Assembly: GCA_015680685.1 (NCBI GenBank)
Contig: MNCI01003033.1
Location: forward strand, 1-64,000
Direction: 5' to 3'
From: Gnetum montanum
Lineage: Eukaryota > Streptophyta > Gnetopsida > Gnetales > Gnetaceae
DNA length: 64,000 nucleotides
Numbering within the stretch: position 1 is the first letter of the stretch; every line of letters starts with the position of its first letter. The notes beneath the pieces are model-generated. The model saw only the letters and a program-made list of their open reading frames with translations, was not told where the DNA came from and ran no database searches. The translations under genes were made by a program, and so were the position numbers. This document shows positions 23,760 through 34,216 of the stretch, piece after piece.

Positions 23760-24250
23760 TTAGGCCATGTTTCCTAACTACGATGGTAAAGTGTGAAAAT
23801 AATTATAAGTCTAAGGAAAATGGTAAATGAAGCCAATCTATCCCAAGGCAATGAGTATCCAATCATGGCTTATTGTACATGCCTTGGGCTCATGTAACTA
23901 TTACTGGGATTACCAAGTGTGTTCACTATTGAGTGAATCAAGTGAAACCACTACTGGGTTACCAAACAATTACACTTAAATGCTCAAAACTAGTCATACT
24001 CATTCTTCTTTATTAATGAACAAGGAAAGTAAAGTATTTGGAAATGTAAATGATTAAACTAAGAAAACAATAAAAACTATGCTAAGTAAAACAAGAAAAC
24101 TAAGTGGATTTTTCAATGATGAAAAGAAATCTTTATCTTTATTTCTGGTCATGAATTGTGCCCAAGTACACTTCACTCGAATAAAGATTTTGGACAATTG
24201 CTCAACAACACACTACAGGAATTCACTTTATTATAAAAGCTACAAAAACA
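23760..24250 (-). repeat. LTR fragment, antisense
   Basis: Its text follows LTR A from about 2430 to 2740 in order (the CTACTGGGTTACCAA block, ACTTAAATGCTC, TTTATTTCTGGTCATG, and ACTCGAATAAAG). Only the R/U5 part is present and no U3. It is in the opposite orientation to the ORF and LTR that follow it. Confidence 0.7.
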
Positions 24251-24479
24251 AACTACAAGAATTTGGATAAGGATGGATGAAAATTATGTTGTAGCTAAAT
24301 TATTTGTTTTGTAGTGAAGACATATTTAGTTTAGAAGGACTTGGTCCAAACATGCCTAGAGAATGAGATGCTGATCATAGAGAATCATTACCTACAAAAT
24401 GTTGATGTGTAAGAATAGCATATGCAAGAATTCATCCATCAACAATAGGTGTAGCTATCCACAGTAAACACTGAACTAA

Positions 24480-25487
24480 GAAGATTGGTAGCTAAAAATA
24501 GAAATCATTCTATGGAAGAAGTGCATGCCTTACGTCAAAATCTACGATTGAGATTACTCCTTAGAAGAATGAGGCTCTCAAATTTGAAACAATCAAGAAT
24601 AACTACAAAGATTAGGATGGCCTACAGAAGAAAGCTAATAAAAAACACAACCAAATGACTTTAAGGCAAAAGTTAATGAGACCCTCTAGCAACTTTAGCA
24701 AGGAAAAGAGGTGTGGTAACCTATCGTTGACAGGATAGATGCTTACAAAAAAGTAGAGATCTGCATGAAGAAGTTTTAGATTGAAGAGATGGCATAATAC
24801 ATGGAGCTTGCCAATCTTCGATATGTAAACATAGCAATGCTGACTGTTAGATGACAATGATCAAAGTTAGAGAAATAGATGGCTAGCTTGTACTTGTTGT
24901 ATGAGGTAGAGTTCAAGCACCACAAGGAGACCAAACAAAAAATTGACATTACAAACATTAAACTCAAAGCTCTCAAGGCAAGATTCACTGATCAAAGATC
25001 ATCTGCTAAGAACCTAGCTAGAAGAATGAACGATTACCAGGAACTATAGAATGCAATCATGATGTTCGACATTGAACACAAACAATTTGCTACTTGTTTT
25101 ATTAATGTTAAGGAGTTGTTCCAAACAATGCCCTATCCTTGGGATGTGCCCATTCTGGCCCACATTGGTGAAGCTACATGAACTATGCATAATCCCAGGA
25201 GTAACGAGGAGAAGATGAAAGCATTATTGAATGCTTTCCATTTTCACTAGAAGTTGCAGTTGTAGTAGGACAACGACAATAGCCTCAACCACTGTGTGTG
25301 CCTGAAGCAAGATAAGGTCTTTCAGAACCTCAAGAGCCTCCACCACCTAGAACTATTTAATGTTCGCCATCATCTTTGCACCATCAAAGGGATTGTGTTT
25401 ATTAATTTTTTCTTGGTGTTTGATTTTGTAGTCCTGAACACAAAAATTTTTTGTAATGATTGTATATCCATACACTCAAGCACTTAG
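24480..25487 (+). pseudogene. Coiled-coil ORF of a Tat-like element (copy 1)
   Basis: Starting near SMEEVHALRQNL (24509), a charged, helix-like reading continues over three frames with many stops to a better preserved C-terminal part: about 25040-25230 gives NAIMMFDIEHKQFATCFINV, then KELFQTMPYPWDVPILAHIG and EEKMKALLNAFHFH. It ends about 100 bases before an LTR in the same orientation. I know no family for the C-terminal part. The N-terminal half matches the truncated copy at 2976-3930. By position it is an additional ORF between integrase and the 3' LTR, as is known for some Tat-lineage elements. It is broken in this copy. Confidence 0.6.
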
Positions 25488-25592
25488 TGTTCGTTTCTAT
25501 TTGTCATATGTCTGTTGTCAGTTACTAATTCCATACCTTCCCAAATTTGTAAGGAACTAAAGGACAAGTTTTCATTTAGTCATGGGATATCC

Positions 25593-26450
25593 TGAATCAT
25601 AAATAGGTTGCATCTACTAGGCCCTGTTGACACATGATTTGATGCATTAACATGGCCCCGTCAACATAGCGTCTATTTTTACCTATAAATACATGCTCAC
25701 CTACTGTGTTTATGGCATCTTTGTCATAGTTGTAGTGGAGCTCTTATAGTTTTCTTGCATGAAAGTTAATATTTTTCTAAGTACCCATAATAGAAGTCAA
25801 GAGTATATGGATCTTTATTCATTCACTATTTTGCTTGAGCACAACAATGTGCACAGTAAAAAAGATGCACTTTCTGATAAACCTTCTAGCACTTTGAAAT
25901 AGACTAATTATTAACTTATGCATTTACTATTTTTTGTAATTTTTTTAATGCTTCAAGTAATTAAATATTTAATTAATCTAAATTAAGCTAGGTTAAATAA
26001 TTATTAATTAAGTACATAAGTATGACCACTTCAAGCATATGCTTGGCACTTGGTAATTCTAATAACACTTAACGTTTGGTAACCTAATAGCATTAAATGT
26101 GTTTAGGATGTGTACGATAAGTGAGAACGAATACTTAAGTTAGGATTAGTTAGGAGTAGCTCATTAGATTAAATTAGAAATTTAATTACTCTATTTTATA
26201 CATCATTCTCATCCTTAGGTGACTTAAAACAAAAAATATAAAAAATGATAAAAATCATATGCCTCGGTTGCACTTAACTATACCGTTGCATTTCACAAGT
26301 GTAATTGGGAAGACAACAATTGCAATGGTTAGTTTCACTTCCTAGATACTAGTGCACTTAGAAGGCTATAAGTCCAGGAAATTCAACTAGACCATGCACA
26401 AATGCTTAGTGATTCGTATGGCTAGGTGTAGGGGTACACGTCACTCATCA
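25593..26450 (+). repeat. LTR G, copy 1
   Basis: It ends TCATCA at 26450; the start at TGAATCAT (25593) is a best guess. U3 has GTTGACA and CGTCAACA dyads. TATAAATA stands near 25694, AATAAAG-like signals follow, and R/U5 is homologous to LTRs B, C and D. It follows the coiled-coil ORF, so it is the 3' LTR of that element. No PBS follows. Confidence 0.75.
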
Positions 26451-26778
26451 CATGGACAATATACAATTCTTAGTCTTTCCAAACTATATTTAAATAACTT
26501 TAAAAATTTGAGGGATAAGGTAAATAACCCATAATTTGCATGAAAACATATCTTCCAAAAATTTCATTAGTGATAGACTCATATAAATCATCAAGCATCT
26601 TGTAAAATGGTAAAGAAGCAATAAATCTACTTAAAGCATCACTTGCTAAATCTAGCAATATTGTAGGTAATTCCAAATAGATTCAATAGAGAAATGTCTA
26701 CTTAAGATATGATTTATTGATATAAGATGATTGAATATTAAGATTATTATAGGCTTGCTACTAGAACTCCACCGATGC

Positions 26779-28696
26779 TAGTCCCAAGCATGAATATGAA
26801 AGGAGGAGGATTAGCATCAAGTTGGTAGCCAATTGTAAAACCTTGTCAAATGTCATGGATGAGCTTTTTTTAAAAAAATTGCATATGCTAGTGCATTCCC
26901 TGTAAGTGATGCACATTAGTCACAATGCCTAATTGCTATGAAAATGAGCAAGGGCTTGCTATGGCATCCTCTAGGAACAATGTACAACATCATCACTTAG
27001 ATGTTGTGGAAAGTAGACAAGGTTTTAGTTCTATATAAAGGTGAACGGCAAAAAAGAACTCATGTCGCCAACCCATTTTGTTGGGACAAGGCTAGGATTA
27101 TGATGATGGTAGGCTTGCTAATAAGTTTTTTTAACTATTATCCATCAAACTATACTTGGGGTATTAACAACTAGTATTAAATTTAATAAGAGGTGGTATC
27201 AGTACATTTTATTTATTTTTGATAGTGATAGTCCTATAGATATTTTAATATTTAGTTAGGAATGTGTACATTGCATGGCATTTTGGGACCATCATTTGAA
27301 GTGATGGTAAGGTGCTTGTTTCTCAAGTTAGAAGACGTGTGTGTCTAAGCCAGGATATAATCACTTGAAAAGAGGTTAGGCTTTTACTCATCCATGAATC
27401 CTCTCAAACCTCACTTGATAGGATGAACCCTGAGACTTCAGGTGATGCTTTATATTATAAGATATTTGTATATTGTTAATTAGATTATCATTGATGTGTG
27501 TTATGTAGCTATGAGTCCCATCTAGTTTTATGGTGACATTAAAGTTGAGTTTCCTTTACTTTGAAGGTGGTCTTACCCTTCTTGCATATGTTCTATGTAG
27601 ATGGAGTGGTGATGAAGCATCTAATAATAATTTTGTATCATTTTGTAATCTCTAGAATTTTGTAGAATATTGTCTTAAGCTCATCTTGTTCTTTGCCGTG
27701 TCTTGTGACGTTCTTTGTAGTAAAAACATACTTGAGATGTGTTGTTTGAGACTTGTTTCCCATTGAAAATTATGATCTTCCCTTCAAGCCTTATGCACAT
27801 GATAAGATTATTTGTAACAATTATTAGTGTTTGTATTTATGTTGATTTCTAGTTTTGTTAGATCAATGTACATGACAATTGTTAACAATTATTTATGGTA
27901 GTGATGTGTCAATTTAAAATAATTCAAATCAAATTTTATCAACTTGTATTAAGGTATACATGAAAAGTATCAATTACATCAGTATATTATGCTAATTAAT
28001 ATGTATTACAATCACATAGTTGTATTGCATTATATACAGTATACAAAGAATTGATATGAGGGAGAGAGTAGGTTAACCTAAACCAAGTATTACATTTTGT
28101 TACAGAAAAATCAGTTGTAATAATTGTGCTATTTCTCCCCTAAACAATTATTTGTAAAATCAGTAAACATTAATAAAAAGTTAAGCATTGTTACATTTTA
28201 CTCCTCATGTGCATGGGCCTCATGTAGATAAGAATTTTCCTTGTCCCTCAATTGTTATTCCAATCAAGTATCAATATGCTATCAACAAGCCTCGCTTAAG
28301 TTTGCATCATTTTAGAATTGAAAGTGGAAGATAGATTCAGCTCACGTGAGAAAAGTGCATTTGCAGGTTGTGGAGGACGTCATCTGGAGCCTAACCTCTT
28401 CAACTAGATGTGCTTAGGCTAGAACCCAAATGTTGAGATAAAGTTATAATATTACACCAAAAAACTTGTATAATGTGTTTTCGCTACCCCATGTGCTTAA
28501 AGTCTTATCTTTATTCTTGATGAAAATGTAATCTATCTCGTAAATTCTATAAATCTTTGAACTTAATAAAGGTTCCATCTCCATTTCCATTTTTATTAAG
28601 ACATGCTCATCTACAGGGACTTTCTCCGCAACAAATAAAACAAAACCAGAAAAAACAAAAAGTACAAAGTCATGCGTCGATTAAGCGTTCAAAGCA
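26779..28696. other. Interval without a gene, SINE-like debris
   Basis: Only short ORFs. 27045-27115 resembles a SINE tail. 27270-27470 has a tRNA-like box A (GTGATGGTAAGGTGCTTG) but no good box B. A perfect G-box (CACGTG, inside CTCACGTGAG) is at 28343-28348, nearly 1 kb before the CHS-like gene. The remainder is AT-rich and unrecognised. Confidence 0.45.
27045..27115 (+). repeat. Possible Au-type SINE 3' end
   Basis: CCCATTTTGTTGGGACAAGG followed by GATTATGATGATGG resembles the conserved C-C-C-C-A-x-T-T-x-x-T-x-G-G-G-A-x-x-A-G-G end of plant Au-type SINEs, which normally leads into TTG repeats. The tRNA-like head could not be recognised, so this rests on the tail alone. Confidence 0.3.
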
Positions 28697-28740
28697 CATG
28701 CATAGACTTCTACGAGCGCATGCATAGACTTTTATGAGCG
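28697..28740 (+). repeat. 22-bp tandem duplication with RY motifs
   Basis: Two 22-bp units start CATGCATAGACTT and end GAGCG. They differ at two pyrimidines (C/T). Each holds CATGCA, the RY element bound by B3-type factors in seed plants. It lies about 350 bp before the TATA box of the CHS-like gene; a regulatory role is inference. Confidence 0.7.
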
Positions 28741-28875
28741 GCAAATACCGTGACCACAGTGGATGCATCCTTAATTAGTAAAACGTGAAGAAAAGAAAAG
28801 AAAACCCTTGTCCTTGCGGGCGAGACGAGTTGTATCAGTTAGGTCGTAGTTTCGTGGATTTGCCTCTTCGTCAAA

Positions 28876-28881
28876 CACGTG
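28876..28881 (+). promoter_or_regulatory. G-box of the CHS-like gene promoter
   Basis: CACGTG within AAACACGTGCCC, about 170 bp upstream of the TATA box. G-boxes bind bZIP and bHLH factors and are part of the light-responsive unit of known CHS promoters. Here the assignment rests on sequence and distance only. Confidence 0.55.
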
Positions 28882-29048
28882 CCCAGTTTTTGCTTTACGA
28901 CCGGATAAGGTTGGCAGGCCATGTTTTCGGGCGCCTCGTGGTCGTGGGAGTTGAAGTATGCTCATTTTTTGGGCCGTATCTGTACATGTGTAGCAACAAC
29001 CTCTACCAGTCAAGGAATGCCGTCGGTGCTCCTTCATGGCTGGCTCGC

Positions 29049-29056
29049 TATATAAG
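29049..29056 (+). promoter_or_regulatory. TATA box of the CHS-like gene
   Basis: TATATAAG in GCTATATAAGAAG, in a GC-rich setting, 269-276 bp before the ATG. Transcription would start near 29080, giving a leader of about 245 bases. I find no ATG between there and 29325. Confidence 0.7.
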
Positions 29057-29109
29057 AAGAACCTCGGGCGGGTTGTGCACCACACCCACTACTCCCCAGC
29101 CTGACTACC

Positions 29110-29195
29110 ACTATCATTTCCATTTTCAGTTCCAGCTACGTTTCAGTCATTCACTATCATTTCCATTTCCAGTTCCAGCTACGTTTCAGTCATTC
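29110..29195 (+). repeat. 43-bp tandem duplication in the 5' leader
   Basis: The unit begins ACTATCATTTCCATTTTCAG and ends TTTCAGTCATTC. The copies at 29110-29152 and 29153-29195 differ at one base. It is pyrimidine-rich and ATG-free and lies within the predicted 5' untranslated leader. Confidence 0.9.
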
Positions 29196-29324
29196 AGTGT
29201 GGGAGAATTGAGTATTGAAGCGCTGGTTCTCAATCTCAAGCCCCACATCGGCACATTCCCTGAGCGACTGTAACAGTTACAAGCTCCCATCTCCATCCAT
29301 AATCAACCACAGCATCCATCCATC

Positions 29325-30515
29325 ATGGCTGCCACTGCCACCACAGAGAAGGCCAAGGGGAACGCCTGCGTGCTGGCAATTGCCACAGCGCAACCAGCCA
29401 ACGTGATAAAACACAGCCAGTATCCGGACTACTACTTCAAGGTGACCAACAGCGAGCACATGACGGAGGTCAAGGACAAGTTCCAGCGCATCTGCGAGAA
29501 AGCGCAGATCAAGCAGAGGCACGTGCTCCTGACGGAGGAGATGCTGAAGCAGTATCCCAGCCTTACCTCCTACGATGATCCCTCCCACAATGATAGGCAG
29601 CAGATAATGCTGAGGGAGATTCCGCGCCTCGGCAAGGCGGCTGCCGAGAAGGCCGTGGCGGAGTGGGGGCAGCCTCTAAACGGCATAACTCACTTGGTCT
29701 TCCACTGCACCTCCGCCATCCACATGCCCGGCAACGACTTCGAGCTGGCCATGGCCATGGGCCTCAGCCCCCACGTGGAGAGGATCATGCTCTACCACGT
29801 CGGCTGCCACGCCGGCGGCACCGTCCTCCGAATCGCCAAGACGCTCGCTGAGAGCCGCCGCGGCGCCCGCGTTCTCGTCGTTTGCTCCGAGATCACGGCA
29901 TGCCTCTTCCGCGGTCCCCAACCCGACGGCGGGCACATTGACAATCTGGTGGCCCAGGTTCTGTTCGGCGACGGCGCCGCTGCGCTCATAATTGGCGCTG
30001 ACCCTGATGTTGCCGCCGGCGAGCGGCCATGCTTCGAGTTGATCTCCGCCCAGCAGACGGTCCTGCCGGACTCCCCGGATGGCATCGAGGGCTACGTCAT
30101 GGAAGCCGGGTTGATGGTGCATCTCTCCAAGAACGTGGCGTCCGTGATCTCGGAAAACTTGGAAGGCGAGCTCAAGAGGGCGGTTAAGCCGCTGGGCATA
30201 TCGAACTCCGATTGGAACAGCCTCTTCTGGATCTCTCACCCTGGCGGTGCTGCCATCCTGGACGCCGTGGAGGCCAAGCTGGCGCTGCAGCCGAGCAAGA
30301 TGCGGGCGAGCCGGCATGTGCAGGCGGAGAACGGCAACATGTCAAGCGCGTCGGTACTGTTCATTCTGGAAGAGATTCGTAGGTGGTCCACTGCCAACGG
30401 GTGCTCTACCACAGGGGAGGGACTTCCATTGGGTGTGCTGGTGGCTTTCGGCCCCGGTATCTCTGTTGAGACCGTCGTACTGAAGGCTTTCCCTCTTCCA
30501 TCCACCTCCGTTTAG
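29325..30515 (+). CDS. Chalcone-synthase-like type III polyketide synthase, 396 aa
   Basis: A complete, uninterrupted reading frame of CHS length (family 385-400 aa). Type III PKS homodimers load a CoA starter on a cysteine, extend it with malonyl-CoA and cyclise the chain; plant members are cytosolic. The triad is present: C161 (VGCHAGG), H305 (WISHPGG), N338 (GNMSS). The CoA-binding K52, R55 and K59 are kept, as is gatekeeper F214 (LFGDG). Cavity positions differ from CHS (CHS numbering): T197 is L, G211 is A, F265 is V, F165 after the cysteine is H, D136 is H, and the GFGPG loop reads AFGPG. T132, S133, T194, I254, G256 and S338 are kept. Two extra residues follow FRGP. So it is probably active but not a standard CHS; the product is unknown. 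ATG 29325 has a good context (ATCATGGCT). The intron usually found at the CHS Cys60 codon is absent (here C57). GC content is far above the surroundings. It stands alone; a copia element begins 212 bp after the stop. Confidence 0.95.
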   Translation: MAATATTEKAKGNACVLAIATAQPANVIKHSQYPDYYFKVTNSEHMTEVKDKFQRICEKAQIKQRHVLLTEEMLKQYPSLTSYDDPSHNDRQQIMLREIPRLGKAAAEKAVAEWGQPLNGITHLVFHCTSAIHMPGNDFELAMAMGLSPHVERIMLYHVGCHAGGTVLRIAKTLAESRRGARVLVVCSEITACLFRGPQPDGGHIDNLVAQVLFGDGAAALIIGADPDVAAGERPCFELISAQQTVLPDSPDGIEGYVMEAGLMVHLSKNVASVISENLEGELKRAVKPLGISNSDWNSLFWISHPGGAAILDAVEAKLALQPSKMRASRHVQAENGNMSSASVLFILEEIRRWSTANGCSTTGEGLPLGVLVAFGPGISVETVVLKAFPLPSTSV

Positions 30516-30727
30516 AGTGCTCATTCTTCATTTACAATTTACATGCATTTTGGCTTTCTCCTTCCGTGTTGCTGCTACCTGTAGCATCAACCTATCCCCA
30601 ACGTCATCTGCACTTCTCATTTCCCTCTTCCCGACTCTCCCGTGACCACAGCAATGAAATATCAGCCGTTGTCACCGTACGCTGTAAGTTTAGGAGCCCT
30701 TTCAAGTCCACATTGAAACGTGTATTA
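30516..30727 (+). other. 3' untranslated region of the CHS-like gene
   Basis: 212 bases between the TAG stop and the copia LTR. Pyrimidine-rich, with GCAATGAAATATC near 30651 as a possible weak polyadenylation signal. If that fails, the transcript would run into the copia LTR, whose AATAAAATG near 30838 could end it. Confidence 0.5.
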
Positions 30728-31116
30728 TGTGAGTAAAGTGAAGGCAACTGCTGTTCACATAGCCTTAGATATTATCATCTCTTTCATTACGAGAACTATC
30801 TTTTTTATAATTATATGGGACAATAGTTATGTTGTAATAAAATGTAGTTAAAAAGTATTTAACTGCACATATTTGAAATATAAATATGGTTACAAGGAAG
30901 CCTTCAAGGTAGTGTCTTTGGCTTTCATCTCAATGCTATCTTCTTTCCCATCCTTTGCTATTCATTATGTTTCATAAATTCTCTCTAAGCTGACAAAAAG
31001 ATCCAAGAGCTTGTTTCTTGCTGGGTTTTTCTTGTTTTCCCCAAGGATATATTCTTGTGCTATTTTTTTTTTTACTTATTTTTTTTACCATTATCACGAA
31101 CAATCTAAAAATCACA
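30728..31116 (+). repeat. 5' LTR of the copia element
   Basis: 389 bases, TGTGAGTAAAG to AATCACA. It lacks about 75 bases present in the 3' LTR (34371-34445). Contains AATAAAATG near 30838. Confidence 0.9.
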
Positions 31117-31118
31117 AT

Positions 31119-31134
31119 TGGTATCGGAGCGAGG
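31119..31134 (+). other. PBS of the copia element
   Basis: TGGTATCGGAGCGAGG, two bases after the LTR. The initiator tRNA-Met complement is TGGTATCAGAGC; one mismatch in 12 bases. Confidence 0.85.
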
Positions 31135-31179
31135 TTCTTTCATGGTGGTTTTTTTGTGGTGCTGTTTGATTTCAAGGTA

Positions 31180-31735
31180 TGACAAACTTTGTGAAAATCA
31201 AAATTGAAAAATTCTCCCATAATGATTATGAAGTTTTGGAGAATGTACATGGAGGATCTTCTTCTCGGCAAAGATCTTTGGCAAGTAATTATTGATTCAA
31301 AGCCCAATACTGTCATAGATTCAGACTGGGAGGCCTTGGATAGAAAGGCACAAAGCAAAATTCGTTTGTCTCTCTTGTTCGGTGCCTCTCAATGTTTATG
31401 GAGTTCTAACTACCAAAGATTTGTGAGACAAATTAAAATATTTATGGAGTTTCTTGGTATATTTATTCTAGTGCTTCTTATCACTATACCCATACTTTGC
31501 TTGTAATCTCAATGTGGTCAAACTAGGTGATGATGCTCTTTATGATGTTGTTAAGTATGGCAAAGTAAAAATCCAATTTAAGTATGGAACCATTAAAACT
31601 ATATCTCATGTTAGTCATGTATCTAAACTCACAATGAGTCTCCTATCTATGAGTGAGTTAGATTGTCTAACTATCATATTTGGTAAAAAAAACAATGTAA
31701 AATCTTGCAAGGGTCTTTAGCTCTAGCCACTGGTG
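31180..31735 (+). pseudogene. copia gag start fused to protease
   Basis: 31204-31400 encodes the gag N-terminal region (MYMEDLLLGKDLWQVIIDSK, then DWEALDRKAQSKIRLSL). From about 31514 the reading is that of the protease (VKLGDDALYDVVKYGKVKI, then LTMSLLSMSELD), normally several hundred bases downstream. The RNA-binding part of gag, its zinc knuckle and the start of the protease with its catalytic aspartate are missing, so a deletion joined the two. Confidence 0.8.
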
Positions 31736-31791
31736 TAAAGGTGGGAAGACTTTACTAGTTTGAAGTAAGAACATTGTAGCACAACTTCAAC

Positions 31792-32556
31792 ATGGTAATT
31801 GTTACTGACTTGCATTTAGGCATTGATCTTTGGCATAGAAGATTGACACATATAAGTGAAAAAGGTTTAAAGGAACTACATAAAAAAGGTAAAATTAACC
31901 TTATGAAAGAATCTTTGAATTTTTGTCATCATTGCCTACTTGGTAAACAAACATTTTCAAGATTGCCAAGAAGTAATGCTAAAGTTAATCAAGTGTTAGA
32001 GTTAATACATAATGATGTATGTGAACTAGTCAAAGACTTGAAAACATTCTCACTTGGAGGTGCTACATATTATGTTTTATTCATTAATGTTGTTTTAAGG
32101 AAAGCTTGGATCTATTTAACAAAACATAAGTCTGAAGTGTTTGAAAAATTTAAAGAGTTCAAAGCACTTGTTGAAAATTATTTAGGAAAGAAAATCAAGG
32201 TTAACAAATAATGGTAATGAATTTTGCTTCAATGCTTTTAACAATTTTTGTAAAGAACATGGCATATATAGATAAAAGACTATTCCAAGAACTCCCAAAG
32301 AGAATGGAGTAGCTGAACGTTTTAATAGAACATTGCTAGAAAGAATCAGACGCATGCTAAGTGAAGCTAGTCTTGGTGAACATTTTTAGGCGAAAGCTAC
32401 AATGACTACTTGCTATCTCATCAACAGGTCTCCATCCTTTGCAATTGATGGAAAGATTCCAAAAGAAATATGGAATAGTAAGTCTGTTAATTTAAATTAT
32501 CTTCAAGTTTTTGGGTGTGAAACACCTTAAGTTCGCATTCCAAAAGTTGATGGATT
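31792..32556 (+). pseudogene. copia integrase
   Basis: 31792-32211 encodes the GAG-pre-integrase zinc domain (LWHRRLTHISEKGLKELHKK, CHHCLLGKQ) and the start of the core. After a stop at 32209 the frame goes on with TPKENGVAERFNRTLLERIR near 32290, which carries the conserved glutamate (G-V-A-E-R). LQVFGCETP follows, then the single N at 32557, where the C-terminal part of integrase is missing. Confidence 0.85.
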
Positions 32557-32557
32557 N
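32557..32557. other. Single ambiguous base at missing sequence
   Basis: N follows IPKVDG of the copia integrase, and the next readable residues (KLPTRFED) belong near the IN-RT border. A few hundred bases usual for copia pol are absent exactly here. Confidence 0.7.
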
Positions 32558-33400
32558 AAATCTAGTCACATAAGAAAATTGCCCACTCGATTTGAAGATC
32601 AAATTCTAATTGCTAAAGTTAAACTACTTACTTATGATGAAGCTTGTACATCTCTTTATCATAAAGAATGGAAGTGAATGATGGATGATGAAATGTATGA
32701 TATTCATAAGAATAAGACATGGGAATTGGTTGAACTTTCATATGATAGAAACCAATTGGTTATAAGTGGGTGTTCAGAATTAAATCTGGTGACCATTTTA
32801 AAGCACATCTTGTTGCTAAGGGTTATTCCCAAAAGAATGGAATTGATTATAATAAAATCTTCTTCCCTATGGTAAAATTAACATCCATTAAATCATTGCT
32901 TTCAATAGCATTAGCTTATGATCTAGAACTTGAATAAATGGATGTAAAAACTACTTTCCTCAATGATGATCTTGAGGAGGAAAGATATATGCTTCAACCT
33001 AAAGGGCATGAAGTGAAAGGAAAATAGCATTTGGTGTGTCGATTGCTAAGATCATTGTATGAGCTCAAACAAACACCAAGGATGTGGAATAAAAAAACTA
33101 ATGAACACATGTTAAATCTTGGCTTTATTAGATGTCAGAAAGACTCCTACTTATATGTCAAAAATAAAAATGGAAAACTCTTAATTTTACTGCTATATGT
33201 TGATGACATGTTAATACTAGGAAGTAAAATGGATGAAATTAAGGAGTTGAAACAAGTTCTTTCTTTTTGGTTTGAGATGAAAGATCTTGGTGCTATTACA
33301 TGGATTTGGGCATGGAAATTAAAAGAAATAGAGGTAATAACAAACTTTTGGTTGGATAATTTGCATATGTGAAAATTATGGTAAAAAGATATAATGTGTA
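32558..33400 (+). pseudogene. copia reverse transcriptase
   Basis: EIYDIHKNKTWELVEL-like start near 32690, then SLLSIALAYDLELE, MDVKTTFLNDDLEEE near 32945, LVCRLLRSLYELKQTPRMWN near 33040 and the catalytic LLYVDDMLILG at about 33195. The polymerase motif Y-V-D-D is intact, but stops (for example near 33025 and 33370) and a frameshift near 32760 break the gene. Confidence 0.88.
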
Positions 33401-33689
33401 AGATTGTAAGCCTATGGCAACACCCTGTGAAATTGGGATGAAACTCTCAATTGAATAATGCCCAAAGATAGATGATGAAAAAGAACTCATGATAAAAATT
33501 TCATAGGCTAGTGTTGTTAGTAGTTTGATGTATGCAATGGTCACTACTAAACTTTATATTGCATATATTGTTGGATAACTTAGCAAGTATATGTCTAATC
33601 TAGGGAAACAACACTGGATTACTGTAAACACAAGTTTTTTGATATGTTCATGGTATTATAAACTTTGGTATTTGTTATCAAAGTAATTC

Positions 33690-34170
33690 ATCCATTCTAC
33701 ATGTTATGTGAATGTTGATTGGGGCGGGGATTTAGATAATAGAAAATCAACCAATGGATATGTGTTTAATATCTTTGGTGGTGCTATCTCTTGGAAAAGC
33801 CAATTGCAATCTTGTGTAGCTTAGTTTACTACTAAAGTAGAATATGTTGCTACAAACCTAGCTAGTCAAGAAGCAACGTGGCTTCAAAGATTAGCGGATG
33901 AACTCAAAATTCATAAAAAAAAATTTGAAGATTGATTGTGATAACCAAAGTGTAGTTTATATATCCAAGAATCCCAATTTCCAGAGTAGGACAAAGCATA
34001 TAGAAATACAACATCACTATATTCAAGTGCAATTAAATGAACAAAGAAGTCTTCTTGAAAAAATTAAGATAGAAGAGAATCTTGCTGATATGATGATAAA
34101 ATCTTTATTTAATAAAAAAATTTTATGGTGTCAAATAGCTATTGGTGTCAGGGAAGATGATATTATCTAA
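33690..34170 (+). pseudogene. copia RNase H
   Basis: GGDLDNRKSTNGYVF near 33730, SWKSQLQ, EYVATNLASQEATWLQRL near 33840-33895 and CDNQSVVYISKNP near 33935 are the copia RNase H motifs in order; the end VREDDII is the usual close of pol. A frame break lies at 33895-33940. It is followed by the purine tract at 34205. Confidence 0.88.
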
Positions 34171-34204
34171 GGTCTAGATTAGGCTTCATGGAAACTTTTC
34201 CTTC

Positions 34205-34215
34205 GAGAGGGAGAA
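34205..34215 (+). other. Polypurine tract of the copia element
   Basis: GAGAGGGAGAA, one base before the 3' LTR. It would prime plus-strand DNA. Confidence 0.85.
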
Positions 34216-34216
34216 T

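Larger units (their letters stand above)
22824..26778 (+). repeat. Long direct repeat, copy 1 (about 3.95 kb)
   Basis: It begins at aattatgtacctaatggttt and ends at accgatgc. The same sequence, with only a few differences per 100 bases, stands at 36324-40056. It contains a minus-oriented LTR piece, a coiled-coil ORF, a plus-oriented LTR and about 330 bases beyond that LTR. Because flank outside the LTR is included, the copy arose by duplication of a DNA segment, not by a single retrotransposition. The two copies bracket the CHS-like gene. Confidence 0.93.

Noticed and set aside
28785-29273. Plus-strand ORF of 162 codons before the PKS gene
   Set aside because: It runs through the TATA box and the duplicated leader and has no recognisable domain; composition effect in promoter DNA.
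29676-30317. Long minus-strand ORF (213 codons) opposite the PKS gene
   Set aside because: It mirrors the GC-rich sense codons; no family resemblance. A shadow of the PKS frame.
29325-30515. A biosynthetic gene cluster around the PKS
   Set aside because: No other metabolic gene is visible; all neighbours are transposon debris.
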